A stretch of 64,000 nt of DNA from JAAGZL01 sp964628835 (GCA_964628835.1 CAZVME010000005.1:1-64000); one strand, 5' to 3'. Numbered from the stretch's first letter, positions 17,060 to 26,435 are shown. The notes: generated by a model from the sequence alone, not told the origin. A program made the numbers and translations.

Positions 17060-18187
17060 ATGATTGAGTTTTGCAGGGAGCCTTGGCCCATGAGTATTTG
17101 GTCGTTATCCACTCAAATTGCCGGAGTGAGAATCTATATGTTCAAAATGAGAGCAATGAAATGCGAGGTGAGGTGCAGTCAAACCCATCAAATAGCACTC
17201 TTATGCGGTCGCGAGCCAAACCCACCATCAACCACAAAACACCATATTCCGTTCAAATGGCTGGCCTCGCTGTGGGCAGGCTTTGTTCAGGCCTGGGTGC
17301 TCTCCGTGGGTATTGGTATGCTGTCTACCCCGGTGCTTGCTGTTGAGGGTAATGAGAGTGATGCGCTGATTTTTAAAGGATGTTCCATCATTCGCCGTGC
17401 ATTTATGACTGAAGCTGCACATGCGTATAAGGAGGCAACCGGTCAAAGTATCGATGTAATGGGTGGTGGGGCAACCCTGGGGATCCGAGCCACCACGGCC
17501 GGTGATGCGGACATTGGCGGCACCTGCCGCCCACCGTTGCCTGATTTGTCGGCAAAGGAACGGGGAACCCAAACGTTCCAGATTGCCTGGGATGCGCTGG
17601 TGGTTATTACCTACCACTCCAACCCGGTTGACTCCATTACCCTCCAACAGCTCAAGTCGGTACTACGGGGTGAGATCGTAAACTGGCGTGAGCTTGGTGG
17701 GCCAGTTAAACGTATTGTACCGGTATTTCGAAGTCAGTCGCCAGAGCATGGGGGTAAGCTGTCCGGGGTTGGCTATATGACCCGGAAGATGCTGTTTGGT
17801 GACACCGAAATTGACTATTCAGCCCGTGCCCTGTTTTTTCGCCACTCATCGGAAGTGGAAGAGGCCATAGAGAAGGTGCCATTCTCATTTGCTGTGACCG
17901 GAGTCTCATCGGCAAACAGGAGGCGGGTAAAGGCGCTGGCCCTGGATGGGGTTAAACCAACCCGGGATAATATCTCCTCTGGGGCCTATCCATTATATCG
18001 CCCGCTTTATCTGGTCACCCGAGGTGGTCCTTCGCCGGAAATTAGGGGGTTCCTGGATTGGCTGCTCAGTGATGCAGGACAACAGGTAGTCTCGGATCAG
18101 GGGACCGTTACCATGAGTGAAGGTTTCAGGTTATTTGAGTTATTCAATACCCGCAACACACCTGCCCAACAGGCCTCAGGTAAATGA
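17060..18187 (+). CDS. PstS-like phosphate-type periplasmic substrate-binding protein
   Basis: This protein of up to 375 residues belongs to the PBP-like fold family of PstS. Visible are the anion-binding style segments GGGATLGIRATTAGDADIGG and the conserved LKSVLRGEIVNWRELGG and PVFRSQSPEHGG, close to phosphate-binding proteins. A signal peptide core lies at about residues 66-95 (WAGFVQAWVLSVGIGMLSTPVLA), preceded by an unusually long polar leader, so the true start may be one of the later ATGs (17138 or 17156). No pstCAB genes follow. Instead, a membrane GGDEF-EAL protein starts seven bases after the stop, so it probably serves as a sensor subunit rather than a transporter part. Confidence 0.78.
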   Translation: MIEFCREPWPMSIWSLSTQIAGVRIYMFKMRAMKCEVRCSQTHQIALLCGREPNPPSTTKHHIPFKWLASLWAGFVQAWVLSVGIGMLSTPVLAVEGNESDALIFKGCSIIRRAFMTEAAHAYKEATGQSIDVMGGGATLGIRATTAGDADIGGTCRPPLPDLSAKERGTQTFQIAWDALVVITYHSNPVDSITLQQLKSVLRGEIVNWRELGGPVKRIVPVFRSQSPEHGGKLSGVGYMTRKMLFGDTEIDYSARALFFRHSSEVEEAIEKVPFSFAVTGVSSANRRRVKALALDGVKPTRDNISSGAYPLYRPLYLVTRGGPSPEIRGFLDWLLSDAGQQVVSDQGTVTMSEGFRLFELFNTRNTPAQQASGK

Positions 18188-18194
18188 GGCCGAT

Positions 18195-21044
18195 GTGACT
18201 CTACGCAGGCAGCTATTGAAGTTTTTATTGATCCCGCTGGTGGTGTTTTTAGTGGGTAGCTCCCTGCTGTTTTATCTCCATAGCCTGAAAGAAACAAAAT
18301 TGGATGCGGCGCTGCACTTGACCACGTATACCGGAGAACATCTACGTGGTGTCCTTGCTCGGGTTGATGCCGTTGGCCTGGAGTTGGCCACTTTGCGGGC
18401 GTCAGGAGAGATCGAAGACTACTACATGTTTCAACGGGTAGGTGTGTTGGATAAGGCGGAAGATGTGCGCGGCCACGTGGAAAACGATTTTCGCCAAGTG
18501 GTAACCGAACGTCCCTCCTTCCGGCGCCTGCACCTTATCGATAGGAGTGGTAAATCGGTGGTGGATATCGTTGATGGGCGGATTATCTACCGGCACGCTG
18601 ATTTTTCCAGTCATCCCTGGTTTCAACCTGCAATAGCGTCTGCAGGAGAGCAGACTTTTGTTTCGGGGCCCATCGGCTGTACACCCGGCGGGGAGTCCCG
18701 GATATGGCTATCGCGGTCGCTGTCCGATGATGGTGACCACACCGCCAATAATATCGCTATTATTGCGGTCCAGATTTCAACCCAGGATCTGCTTGGCCCG
18801 TCGGACGCGCAGGGAAAAGTTGGACGACACACCCACAACCATCTGGCCCACTTGATCGATAGCTCCGGTTGTGTGGTGGCTAGTGAGGCAACGGATTCAA
18901 TCGGTGCTGATTATAGCGCCTTGCTGTCTGCCCAGGGAGAAGCAGTTGACCCCGTGGACGGGGGAGTTATCTTAAGTAGTCGGTTGCTCATGCGGATTGG
19001 TGGGTTACAGGTGTTGTCCACATGGCAACTGGATGAGATTCATGCCATGGCTACACGGTTTGGCCTTTTTAATGCCATGCTGATTGGAATCTCACTGTTG
19101 ATGTTGGTAATTCTTCTTACCCTGATTACGCGTCGCTTAACCAAACCCCTGGCTGAACTTCAACGCGAGGTTGAGGGGTTTTCGGACAAGACGCCAACAT
19201 TTGAATTATTACCTGAGGTGCTCGAAAATCGTAATGAGGTGGGTAGCCTGGCGCGTACTTTTCAACGCATGGGAATATCACTGGCGGCACGGCTACAGGC
19301 GTTGCAAGAGAGCGAGGAGAAGTTTCGCAGTATCAGTGAAGCTGCTCAGGATGCACTCATTATCATAGATGATGATGGCCTCATTAGTTACTGGAACGCG
19401 GCTGCCAACCGGATCTTCGGTTATGCCGAAGATGAGGTGCTAGGGCAGCACATGCGCGGACTGCTGATGCCGGAACGCTTGCATGCAAATATCTGGTCAG
19501 TGTTGGATTTACATCGAAATACCGACAGAGGAAAGGTTGTTGATCATACCGCCGAGATGGTGGCGTTGCGTAAAGACGGTGTCGAGTTTCCCATTGAGCT
19601 TTCTGTTTCACTCACCACAATTGGTGGGCATTGGCACACGGTTTGTTTGGCGCGTGATATTACCAAGCGTAAGCAAGCGGTTGAGATTATCGAACATCAA
19701 GCCTCGTTTGATGCTCTTACCGACCTGCCCAACCGCAGACTGCTGCTGGATCGGTTAAACCATAGCTTGGCGCGTTGCAATCGCCATGGCCACTTTGCAG
19801 CGTTGATTTTTATCGATCTTGATAACTTCAAAACCATCAATGATTCGTTAGGACATGCAGTAGGTGATGCAGTGCTCATAGAGATTTCCGCGCGTCTTAA
19901 GCAAGGGCTGAGACAGGAGGATATCTCAGCCCGTTTGGGCGGTGATGAATTTGTAGTGGCGTTTTCCGAATTATCTGATGATGACGTACAGGCGGCGGAA
20001 TTGGCACAAGCTGGAGCAGAAAAACTGCACCAGATGTTAACTGCGCCGATTATAGTCCAGGAGCACGAACTCTATGTTACCCCCAGTATGGGGATAGCGC
20101 TGTTTCCCGATGGGGATGAGACCGCCGCCGACGTGCTGCGGCAGGCCGATACCGCAATGTATCGGGCAAAAGAGGCGGGCAAAAATGCTATTCGGTTCTT
20201 CCTGCCGAGCATGCAGGTCGCAGCTGAAGAGCGTCTGAGTATGCAGAATGATCTGCAGCTGGCAATTGAGCGGGATGAACTGTGTCTGCATTACCAACCG
20301 AAGGTGGATGATGAGGGAAACGTTGTTGGTTCAGAGGCCTTATTGCGTTGGCAACATCCTGAGCGTGGTCTGGTTACTCCGGGTGAATTCATTGCCCTGG
20401 CCGAAGACACTGGGCACATCGTAGAGATTGGAACCTGGGTGCTCAGGCACGCCTTGGCCCAGTTAAAGATATGGACAGATGCGGGAATTCCAACTTCCTT
20501 CGATAGCCTCTCTATCAATGTCAGTATACGCCAGTTTCATCAGCCCGATTTTGCCGACAAGGTAGATCGGATATTGGCCGAAACAGGGGCCGACCCAAGA
20601 CTACTGACCCTGGAGATTACTGAAGGTGTATTGGTGGAAGATCCTGACGATATCATCGATAAGATGCAACAACTGAAGCACCTTGGTATACGTTTCTCCA
20701 TTGATGACTTTGGCACTGGATACTCTTCCCTATCATATCTTAAGCGACTGCCGTTAGATGAGATAAAGATAGACCGATCTTTTATTCGCGATGTAATTAC
20801 CGACCCGGATGATGCCAATCTGGTCGAGACTATCATTATCATGGCGCAGAAATTGGGGTTGGCAGTGGTTGCGGAAGGGGTGGAGAGTGCAGAACAGCTG
20901 CATTTTTTGTTGGAAAAAGGGTGTTGCTGTTTTCAGGGCTACCACCTCAGTCGTCCACAGCCAGCGCCTAGCTTTGGTGATTATCTAAAACAATCAGGTG
21001 TTGATAACATAACACTCGCCGATCAAATAACATCTCCCGATTAA
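18195..21044 (+). CDS. Membrane-bound GGDEF-EAL c-di-GMP enzyme with PAS and HAMP
   Basis: This is a roughly 949-residue c-di-GMP signalling protein. The order is: first membrane helix (about 6-28), large periplasmic sensor region (about 30-295), second helix (about 298-320), HAMP linker, PAS domain (about 375-500), GGDEF domain with intact RLGGDEF near residue 583 and an RQED inhibitory-site motif five residues before it, then an EAL domain with EALLRW (near 714), EITEG, IDDFGTGYSS and KIDRSFI. Both catalytic sets look complete. The GTG at 18195 is chosen because it has a GAGG site and gives a normal membrane N-terminus. An ATG at 18117 would overlap the PstS-like gene by 71 bases. Coupling to that gene suggests ligand-dependent control by the binding protein. 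Confidence 0.88.
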   Translation: MTLRRQLLKFLLIPLVVFLVGSSLLFYLHSLKETKLDAALHLTTYTGEHLRGVLARVDAVGLELATLRASGEIEDYYMFQRVGVLDKAEDVRGHVENDFRQVVTERPSFRRLHLIDRSGKSVVDIVDGRIIYRHADFSSHPWFQPAIASAGEQTFVSGPIGCTPGGESRIWLSRSLSDDGDHTANNIAIIAVQISTQDLLGPSDAQGKVGRHTHNHLAHLIDSSGCVVASEATDSIGADYSALLSAQGEAVDPVDGGVILSSRLLMRIGGLQVLSTWQLDEIHAMATRFGLFNAMLIGISLLMLVILLTLITRRLTKPLAELQREVEGFSDKTPTFELLPEVLENRNEVGSLARTFQRMGISLAARLQALQESEEKFRSISEAAQDALIIIDDDGLISYWNAAANRIFGYAEDEVLGQHMRGLLMPERLHANIWSVLDLHRNTDRGKVVDHTAEMVALRKDGVEFPIELSVSLTTIGGHWHTVCLARDITKRKQAVEIIEHQASFDALTDLPNRRLLLDRLNHSLARCNRHGHFAALIFIDLDNFKTINDSLGHAVGDAVLIEISARLKQGLRQEDISARLGGDEFVVAFSELSDDDVQAAELAQAGAEKLHQMLTAPIIVQEHELYVTPSMGIALFPDGDETAADVLRQADTAMYRAKEAGKNAIRFFLPSMQVAAEERLSMQNDLQLAIERDELCLHYQPKVDDEGNVVGSEALLRWQHPERGLVTPGEFIALAEDTGHIVEIGTWVLRHALAQLKIWTDAGIPTSFDSLSINVSIRQFHQPDFADKVDRILAETGADPRLLTLEITEGVLVEDPDDIIDKMQQLKHLGIRFSIDDFGTGYSSLSYLKRLPLDEIKIDRSFIRDVITDPDDANLVETIIIMAQKLGLAVVAEGVESAEQLHFLLEKGCCCFQGYHLSRPQPAPSFGDYLKQSGVDNITLADQITSPD

Positions 21045-21337
21045 ATCTGCTCATGGGCTCCTTTGGGATGATTACCATCCCACTTCTAGCTGACTAAAGA
21101 ACGATTGCATTGGCGTATTACCGCAACAATTATCTTTTGGCTTATGCTTGGGACGCATCCGTTAGTGTCGTCAGCTAAAGCCGCTCTCTTTCTACCCGGA
21201 TATCGGCGCAAATAATCTGTGTATTTGTTGAGGTTCGCAGCGAACGAATAATGTGTCAATGTTGATTTGCTTTGTTATGCATTACTCTTGTCTCCCTGAG
21301 CTTAATCTGCACACTTTAAGTAGGGTAGAACACCAAT

Positions 21338-21748
21338 TTAATCTCCGGTATTTTTCATTAAATAGATAATGTCGCGCCAAGAAAGAATACCAACTGGCCT
21401 ATTTTCATTATCAATAATTGGAATACAGGATATTTTATGCTTGTTGAATACATCAATGGCCTCATAGACACTCGAGCTTGGTTGTAGAGTAATTGGTTTT
21501 CTTGACATTATCTGGTGTGCTCTTTTATTGAGTGTGGCCGAATCTTTAATTGTTTCCGCGGGTGTTCCGATATTCGGGCTTATTGACTTAAGATAATCTC
21601 TATCTGATATGACGCCAACTAGTCGTTTTGATTCTACTACAAGCAAATGGTGGAAATTTGTATGTTCAAAGATGTGTTTCACCTCTTTTATTGAATCATC
21701 CATTTCCACAGTTACTACTGTATTACTCATTATTTCTTCTATCATCAT
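21338..21748 (-). CDS. CBS-domain pair protein
   Basis: This 136-residue stand-alone protein is made of two CBS motifs (about 8-60 and 78-130). The repeated patterns are HHLLVVESKRLVGVISDRDYL and SCIPIIDNENRPVGILSWRDI. Such Bateman modules bind adenosyl ligands and regulate partner proteins. It resembles the VC/IMPDH-like signalling CBS proteins of gammaproteobacteria, but no partner is adjacent. The about 290 bases downstream toward the GGDEF-EAL gene contain nothing recognised. Confidence 0.85.
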   Translation of the reverse strand: MMIEEIMSNTVVTVEMDDSIKEVKHIFEHTNFHHLLVVESKRLVGVISDRDYLKSISPNIGTPAETIKDSATLNKRAHQIMSRKPITLQPSSSVYEAIDVFNKHKISCIPIIDNENRPVGILSWRDIIYLMKNTGD

Positions 21749-21825
21749 GGAGTTCTTCAGTTTGCTTAACGTTTTGCCGGGTGATATTCAGTATTGGCTG
21801 GAGAGCTTTGTTAGTAGTTTCTTTA

Positions 21826-22206
21826 CTACGCCCGGGCTCTCTTTGGCATGAGATACCACAGGACAAACGCCACCAGAAACAGGGCTGGAATATCGCCTAT
21901 TAGGTTGGCCTTCTCAGTTTCATCAACAATAGCTTGAGCTAGCATGATTCCGGCATGGACAATGCTCGACCAGATAGTGAACCATATGAGACTCGCATTA
22001 GCCATGGGATCTTTCGCAGCGCGGACCAGGAATATTCCCAATGTGACGTAAATACCCATTATCATTTGTTCGTATTCTGGTTGCGGCGGAGTCCATCCCC
22101 ATCCTGAAGGCCAGATCCACATCATTGCTGGGACACCTACAATGAAAATAGCACCAAATACATAAAGAGCGATTTGCAGATACCTGAGTTTTTCCTGTTG
22201 TTGCAT
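21826..22206 (-). CDS. Small four-helix membrane protein (DUF6632-like)
   Basis: This 126-residue protein has four hydrophobic segments (about 10-31, 45-62, 70-92, 101-119) and a WPSGWGW...PPQPEYEQMI loop. It resembles an uncharacterised family of small bacterial membrane proteins (DUF6632), as far as can be judged without a search. A strong ribosome binding site AAGGAG lies about 8 bases before the ATG, supporting expression. The function is unknown. It is transcribed in the same direction as the CBS gene, 77 bases away. Confidence 0.7.
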   Translation of the reverse strand: MQQQEKLRYLQIALYVFGAIFIVGVPAMMWIWPSGWGWTPPQPEYEQMIMGIYVTLGIFLVRAAKDPMANASLIWFTIWSSIVHAGIMLAQAIVDETEKANLIGDIPALFLVAFVLWYLMPKRARA

Positions 22207-22419
22207 GGTCTTGCTCCTTTTGTTTTCTAGTCATCGAACACTCATAGCGCGAACATTGGCGCTGATTAAAAATATCCGTTAAACCGGGGAGGTTCGGTCC
22301 GCCCCTACTGTTTCGTCATTACAGGCCCCATGGTTACTTATAACGCCGGTAGCAGATGGCGAGCATAAGCGAGTTCTTGCTGCCCGCTCTGTTCATATTG
22401 GCTATTATTTAGTACTTTT

Positions 22420-23070
22420 TTATCTTGGATTAGTTTTATAAGCCTTATAATCTTCCATCACTGATTTTAAACAAGTGTTATTTTTGATAGAGAAAATACC
22501 TGTGGTATCAACTTTATCCACTACATCTAAATATTTAAGTACTACATGATAATGCTCCCGATTCCAAAAATCATGAATCAGTATTTTGAGATCATCATTA
22601 TTGTGGCATTCCAAAATACATTTCAAAGTACACGCTACTCTAAATCTCCCGTCTACCAATACCAAGTCTAGTCTCTCAGCATCAATTAGTTTGAAAACAT
22701 TAGAAGAATAAGAGTCAAACCTATTTTTAAAGTCATCCGATTCTGGATGCCCCCACTTACAAGTTGGGCCAATATCTACAGGAAATATAAATAACCTTTT
22801 ATTCTCAAAATACCTAAAAATGAGGTATTGGCGCATATATGCTATCCATTCAAGGCTTGAATCAACCGTATAAATGTTCGCTTTTGATTTTTGTAGTGCC
22901 CGGATAGTGCTGCCACCTAATCCAAACTCAAGGTAGTTCCGTGATTTATTTATTATTCCATCAAAGATGCCTCTCTCATTTTTTGACATAATAAATCGAT
23001 AACCCACTGGGTATGGAGAATATATGTCTAATTTTCTTATTATGTTTTTTAAAGTATGCAAAAATATCAT
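22420..23070 (-). CDS. Putative class I SAM methyltransferase-like protein, AT-rich
   Basis: This protein of about 216 residues has a Rossmann-type start YLEFGLGGSTIRALQ (motif I), then TVDSSLEWIAYMR and LDLVLVDGRFRVACTL. This is the layout of FkbM/TylF-like or glycan-associated methyltransferases. The gene is clearly more AT-rich than its neighbours and has no functional links nearby, which suggests recent transfer. The start is uncertain: ATG at 23070 is used here, and an in-frame GTG at 23097 adds nine residues. The substrate is unknown. Confidence 0.6.
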   Translation of the reverse strand: MIFLHTLKNIIRKLDIYSPYPVGYRFIMSKNERGIFDGIINKSRNYLEFGLGGSTIRALQKSKANIYTVDSSLEWIAYMRQYLIFRYFENKRLFIFPVDIGPTCKWGHPESDDFKNRFDSYSSNVFKLIDAERLDLVLVDGRFRVACTLKCILECHNNDDLKILIHDFWNREHYHVVLKYLDVVDKVDTTGIFSIKNNTCLKSVMEDYKAYKTNPR

Positions 23071-23162
23071 TATTTCACAATGCGCAATTTCTCTCACGCA
23101 TAACGCCTCTTAACATTATCTTGTTAGTCGTCACTTCGTAGATATCGCGAAAACCGGGTGAG

Positions 23163-23231
23163 CGGGAAAATCGGGGACAGACCACCGGGAAAATCGGGGA
23201 CAGACCACCGGGAAAATCGGGGACAGACCAC
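23163..23231. repeat. Three tandem copies of a 23-bp unit
   Basis: Units at 23163-23185, 23186-23208 and 23209-23231 are identical. Each begins CGGGAAAATC and ends GGGGACAGACCAC. There are no spacers between them, so this is not a CRISPR array. The unit contains the terminal motif of the adjacent transposase element, so the repeat probably arose from slippage or repeated processing at the element end. Confidence 0.9.
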
Positions 23232-23258
23232 GGTTTACCCATCGCGGAACAACTCCAG

Positions 23259-23923
23259 TTACTGGATACCATGTCTAACCTTCTGGCGTCCTGATTTTCC
23301 TGGAACAACCCGCCGCCCTAGAACAGTTTCGATTTGCTCCTGAAATTGTGAACTGTCTAGCGCATAGTTACCATTAGTTGCTGTTTGTAACCCATCTACA
23401 AGGCCAGAACCTAGATGGCGCCTAAATAGCCCTCGATATTCTGCATTGCGTGTTTTCACGTCACTACCATAGAGTGTTCACCCTGTGCATTAGCTCTATA
23501 GCTTGACCAGCGACACTCTGCTGAATGCCCAACCATACAAGCAGACACAGCATTTAGCTCTATATATCTATAGCAGCCCGGAACATAACTTTCTTCTTGG
23601 GTCAGACAAGAACGAAATTTGCACTCCCAGAGAGTGCCACTACGCCTATAAGTGCGATTGACATACTGGATATTTTGCTGGCCCAACTTCTTCATTAACT
23701 CGCAGGCTCCATTTGAGATTTCAGGTGTGAGAAGTAGATGGACGTGATTGGTTATTAGTGTATATGCATGAATAGTTCAACAGATATCCTGGGCATAATT
23801 ATTTAACCACCCAAGGTAAAACTGATAATCTTCATTATAGAAGAAACAGATTTGACGATTATTTCCACGCTGAATTATATGTAACGGAACTCCAGGGAGG
23901 GTGGTCCGTGGTCTTCTTGGCAT
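23259..23923 (-). pseudogene. REP-associated tyrosine (Y1/HUH) transposase, disrupted
   Basis: The reading starts at an ATG (23923) with MPRRPRTTLPGVPLHIIQRG, the conserved N-terminus of IS200-like REP-associated transposases. It continues through the HUH motif NHVHLLL, the catalytic tyrosine region CYRYIELNAV and a C-terminal LGRRVVPGKSGR. It is broken by an in-frame TGA (23777-23779) just before IHAYTLITNHVH. A frame change near 23457 separates the segment ending GEHSMVVT from the one beginning MKTRNAEYRGLF. Both breaks lie inside otherwise conserved protein, so the gene is dead. It is flanked by the inverted ends described for the element. Confidence 0.85.
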
Positions 23924-24083
23924 ATGCTGATCCTCCATGATCATCTGCTTTTTCATAATCTAACCGATAAACCGTGGTCTGTCCCCTATTGGGAGTGTGT
24001 TGCGATAGGCGGGATGCTTCTACGCATTACTTGTATGGCACAGCTCTGCCAACATCAATTGTTGTATGATTTAGATACCGTGC

Positions 24084-25583
24084 CTATTCCATATCCCGCG
24101 CCACCCGAAATCCGGTGTCGTCACTGCGCCGGGTGGGGAAGTCGCGCCAGCGATTGGCAGATCGCACCTCCTTGGGTGGAAAGCTCCAGGCGCCGCCGCG
24201 GATAATGCGCTTGCCGCATTGAGGGCGGTCTACCGGCGAACCGTCTGTGGGGTCCTGGCTGAAGTCGTCGTGCAGGCAGTCAGCCACCCATTCGAATACA
24301 TTGCCGGCGGTGTCGTGCAGGCCGAAGTGGTTGGGTGAAAACCGGCCAACCAGGCTACTCTTTTCGCCGTCCCAGATGGAACCACAACCCTCACAGTTGG
24401 CGCGTGGTTTGTCCACCTGCTGTCCCCACCAGTAACGGGTTTCGCTGTTGCCCCTGGCGGCATATTCCCATTCGGCATCGCTGGGCAGACGGTAGTTGTG
24501 TCCGGTCTTGTGGCTGAGCCATTGGGTGTAAGCCAAGGCATCCTCCCAGGAGACATTAATTACTGGTCGGCGGCCACGGCCCCAGCCCTCGTCGTCCGGC
24601 AGATTGCGGCCGGTGTCGGCACAGAACAGCCCATACTCATTAAAGGTAATCTCGAATATACCCATGGCAAATGGTTTGAGCTTGATACCGATGGGCGGTC
24701 TTTCATCGCCATCGCCATCACCTTGCAGGTCTCCGCGTCGGTATTGGCCTGCGGGTAGCTTTGCCATCACTGGGGCCAGAGTGCCATCGGCCATGCGGTC
24801 TTGGGTGGTGGTGGATGGGTCTATCTTTCTGCGGTAGTGGAAATTGGCGGCCTGGGCTACATGGTTTACTCCAAACGCCAGCGTGTTCAATTCCACCAGT
24901 GGTAGATTGAGGCTGCTCCCGTATCTGGTCTTGGCCTTGACGCTGTCGGTGATCAGTTCGCCCTGAATCATCTCTCCACTACTGGTGGTGACCTGTACCA
25001 GGTTGGTCGTGCGGTCCATGACTGAATCTATATCGATAATGTGAATCTGCTTACGATTGAATATTTGAATAGATGCAGCGCCTTTGAGTAGATAGTTGTT
25101 GCTGGTAATCCAGCCGCTGAAGCGGTCACCGTTGGTCAGCTCGATGCCGTCCGGGGGGGAGTCATTATTGGTGGTTTGCTGTTGGGGTGAAAACTCGATG
25201 CTGGCTATGTCTGACACTGTCAGTGGTAGTGCGGGTCCGATCTGGCGTAGCGCCGTGATCTCCAGGTCGCTGATCCTGCCGCTGAAGCGATCACCGAAAC
25301 TGGTCACTATCTCATCATGTCCCTTTTTGCCGCCGGGGGATAGCCGCTGCATAAATTGATAGGGGATGGAAACTACGCCGTAACTGGTTTTTATACTGTA
25401 TCTTTCCAGGGCAGCAGTGCCGTTATGGATGTCACCGTTTTTCATGGTGATGACATCGAAGCCTGAAGCGACCACGCTATTGGAAAGGATGAGAGTGAGC
25501 AGGGTGGTGCAGGTGATGACCGCTGCGCTGGCTCGAGTGCTAATCTTTCTGATTATTGGCATGATATGTTTATATCCTATCAT
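24084..25583 (-). CDS. Exported FGE-fold (SUMF1) protein with four N-terminal repeats
   Basis: This is a 499-residue protein. A signal peptide ends near VVASG (about 40). It is followed by four related blocks of about 45 residues (around 42-84, 90-133, 144-190, 195-240), each with an NGDRFSG-like turn, and then a formylglycine-generating-enzyme fold domain (about 275-499) with RLPSDAEWEYAARG, FGLHDTAGNVFEWVAD and RGGAWSFPPKEVRSANR. The paired catalytic cysteines of true FGE near the GG(A/S)W segment are absent, so it is unlikely to make formylglycine. FGE-fold proteins of this kind often bind ligands or partners in the periplasm. The start may be the second ATG, seven codons later. No sulfatase is nearby. 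Confidence 0.8.
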   Translation of the reverse strand: MIGYKHIMPIIRKISTRASAAVITCTTLLTLILSNSVVASGFDVITMKNGDIHNGTAALERYSIKTSYGVVSIPYQFMQRLSPGGKKGHDEIVTSFGDRFSGRISDLEITALRQIGPALPLTVSDIASIEFSPQQQTTNNDSPPDGIELTNGDRFSGWITSNNYLLKGAASIQIFNRKQIHIIDIDSVMDRTTNLVQVTTSSGEMIQGELITDSVKAKTRYGSSLNLPLVELNTLAFGVNHVAQAANFHYRRKIDPSTTTQDRMADGTLAPVMAKLPAGQYRRGDLQGDGDGDERPPIGIKLKPFAMGIFEITFNEYGLFCADTGRNLPDDEGWGRGRRPVINVSWEDALAYTQWLSHKTGHNYRLPSDAEWEYAARGNSETRYWWGQQVDKPRANCEGCGSIWDGEKSSLVGRFSPNHFGLHDTAGNVFEWVADCLHDDFSQDPTDGSPVDRPQCGKRIIRGGAWSFPPKEVRSANRWRDFPTRRSDDTGFRVARDME

Positions 25584-25634
25584 GGCCGGGGTTGCACTTA
25601 TGCTTAAGTGGTACTAAGTGGTACTGGAGGCGTT

Positions 25635-26399
25635 ATGACCACTGATGATGGTTTTAAAGATCATTTCTCAAACATGTCCGGGAGCTATAGCGAGTTTCGG
25701 CCGGGGTATCCTGCCGAGCTGTTTCGCTACCTCTGCTCCATTGCGCCGTCCAATGAGTTGGCGTGGGATTGCGCCACTGGCAGTGGGCAGGCCGCCGTTG
25801 CCCTGGCCCAGGATTTCACTGCTGTTATTGCCACTGATGCAAGTGCGCAGCAGATTAAAAAGGCCCGGTCCCATTCGTCGGTGGAGTATAGAGTGGCGCC
25901 TGCCGAGTATTCTGGTCTGGAAAGTGGGAGTGTTGATCTGATCACGGTGGCCCAGGCCCTGCACTGGTTTGATCTGCCCGGGTTTATGCAGGAGGCGCAG
26001 CGGGTGATGAGACCCGGTGGTGTTCTGGCGGTGTGGACCTATAACCTGTTTCGGGTTACACCTATGATCGATGCCGTGGTGGGTGATCTCTATTGGCGCA
26101 CCCTTAAAGGGTTCTGGTCGGATGAAAGAGGGATGGTGGAGCGGGGCTATAGAGATCTGGTTATGCCGTTTGCCGAGCTGGAGCTACCACGGTTTCACAT
26201 GAGTGCCTACTGGACCCTGGAACATCTTCTGGGCTATCTCCGCACCTGGTCTGCGGTGCAGAGTTATACAGAGAGCAGTGGGAAGTGCCCGGTGGCAGGG
26301 ATAAGCCCTAGGCTGGCGCAGGAGTGGGGTGGGGATGGATTGAAAAGAAAGATATCATGGCCGCTGAGCGTAAGGGTTGGTGTAAACAGGTCCGCATGA
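25635..26399 (+). CDS. Class I SAM-dependent methyltransferase
   Basis: This 254-residue protein carries motif I AWDCATGSGQAAVAL, motif II VIATDASAQQIKKA, and ALHWFDLPGFMQEAQRVMRPGGVLAVWTY (motif III region). This pattern is found in UbiE/Coq5-like and trans-aconitate-like methyltransferases annotated generically. The ATG at 25635 follows a strong GGAGG site five bases upstream. An earlier in-frame ATG at 25608 lacks one. It ends 36 bases before recG. The C-terminal sequence after about residue 235 looks family-atypical, but I see no clear frameshift. The substrate is unknown. Confidence 0.8.
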   Translation: MTTDDGFKDHFSNMSGSYSEFRPGYPAELFRYLCSIAPSNELAWDCATGSGQAAVALAQDFTAVIATDASAQQIKKARSHSSVEYRVAPAEYSGLESGSVDLITVAQALHWFDLPGFMQEAQRVMRPGGVLAVWTYNLFRVTPMIDAVVGDLYWRTLKGFWSDERGMVERGYRDLVMPFAELELPRFHMSAYWTLEHLLGYLRTWSAVQSYTESSGKCPVAGISPRLAQEWGGDGLKRKISWPLSVRVGVNRSA

Positions 26400-26435
26400 G
26401 CCGTATCTGTTGCCACGGCATAGGAGCCGTCTGAT

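Larger units (their letters stand above)
23163..23986. mobile_element. Decayed REP-associated transposase element with 18-bp inverted ends
   Basis: A broken Y1 (REP-associated) transposase gene is enclosed by a perfect 18-bp inverted repeat: GGGGACAGACCACGGTTT at 23219-23236 and its complement at 23969-23986. On the left side the end motif is tandemly triplicated (23163-23231). REP-associated transposases normally mobilise short hairpin repeats of this kind. The internal gene has lost its frame twice, so the copy is inactive. A diverged pair of the same ends without a gene occurs at 54804-54925. Confidence 0.75.

Noticed and set aside
23163..23231. Possible CRISPR array
   Set aside because: The three 23-bp units are head-to-tail without spacers and match the end motif of the adjacent transposase element.
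24084..25583. True formylglycine-generating enzyme
   Set aside because: The C-terminal catalytic cysteine pair is missing and no sulfatase is nearby. Only the fold is supported.
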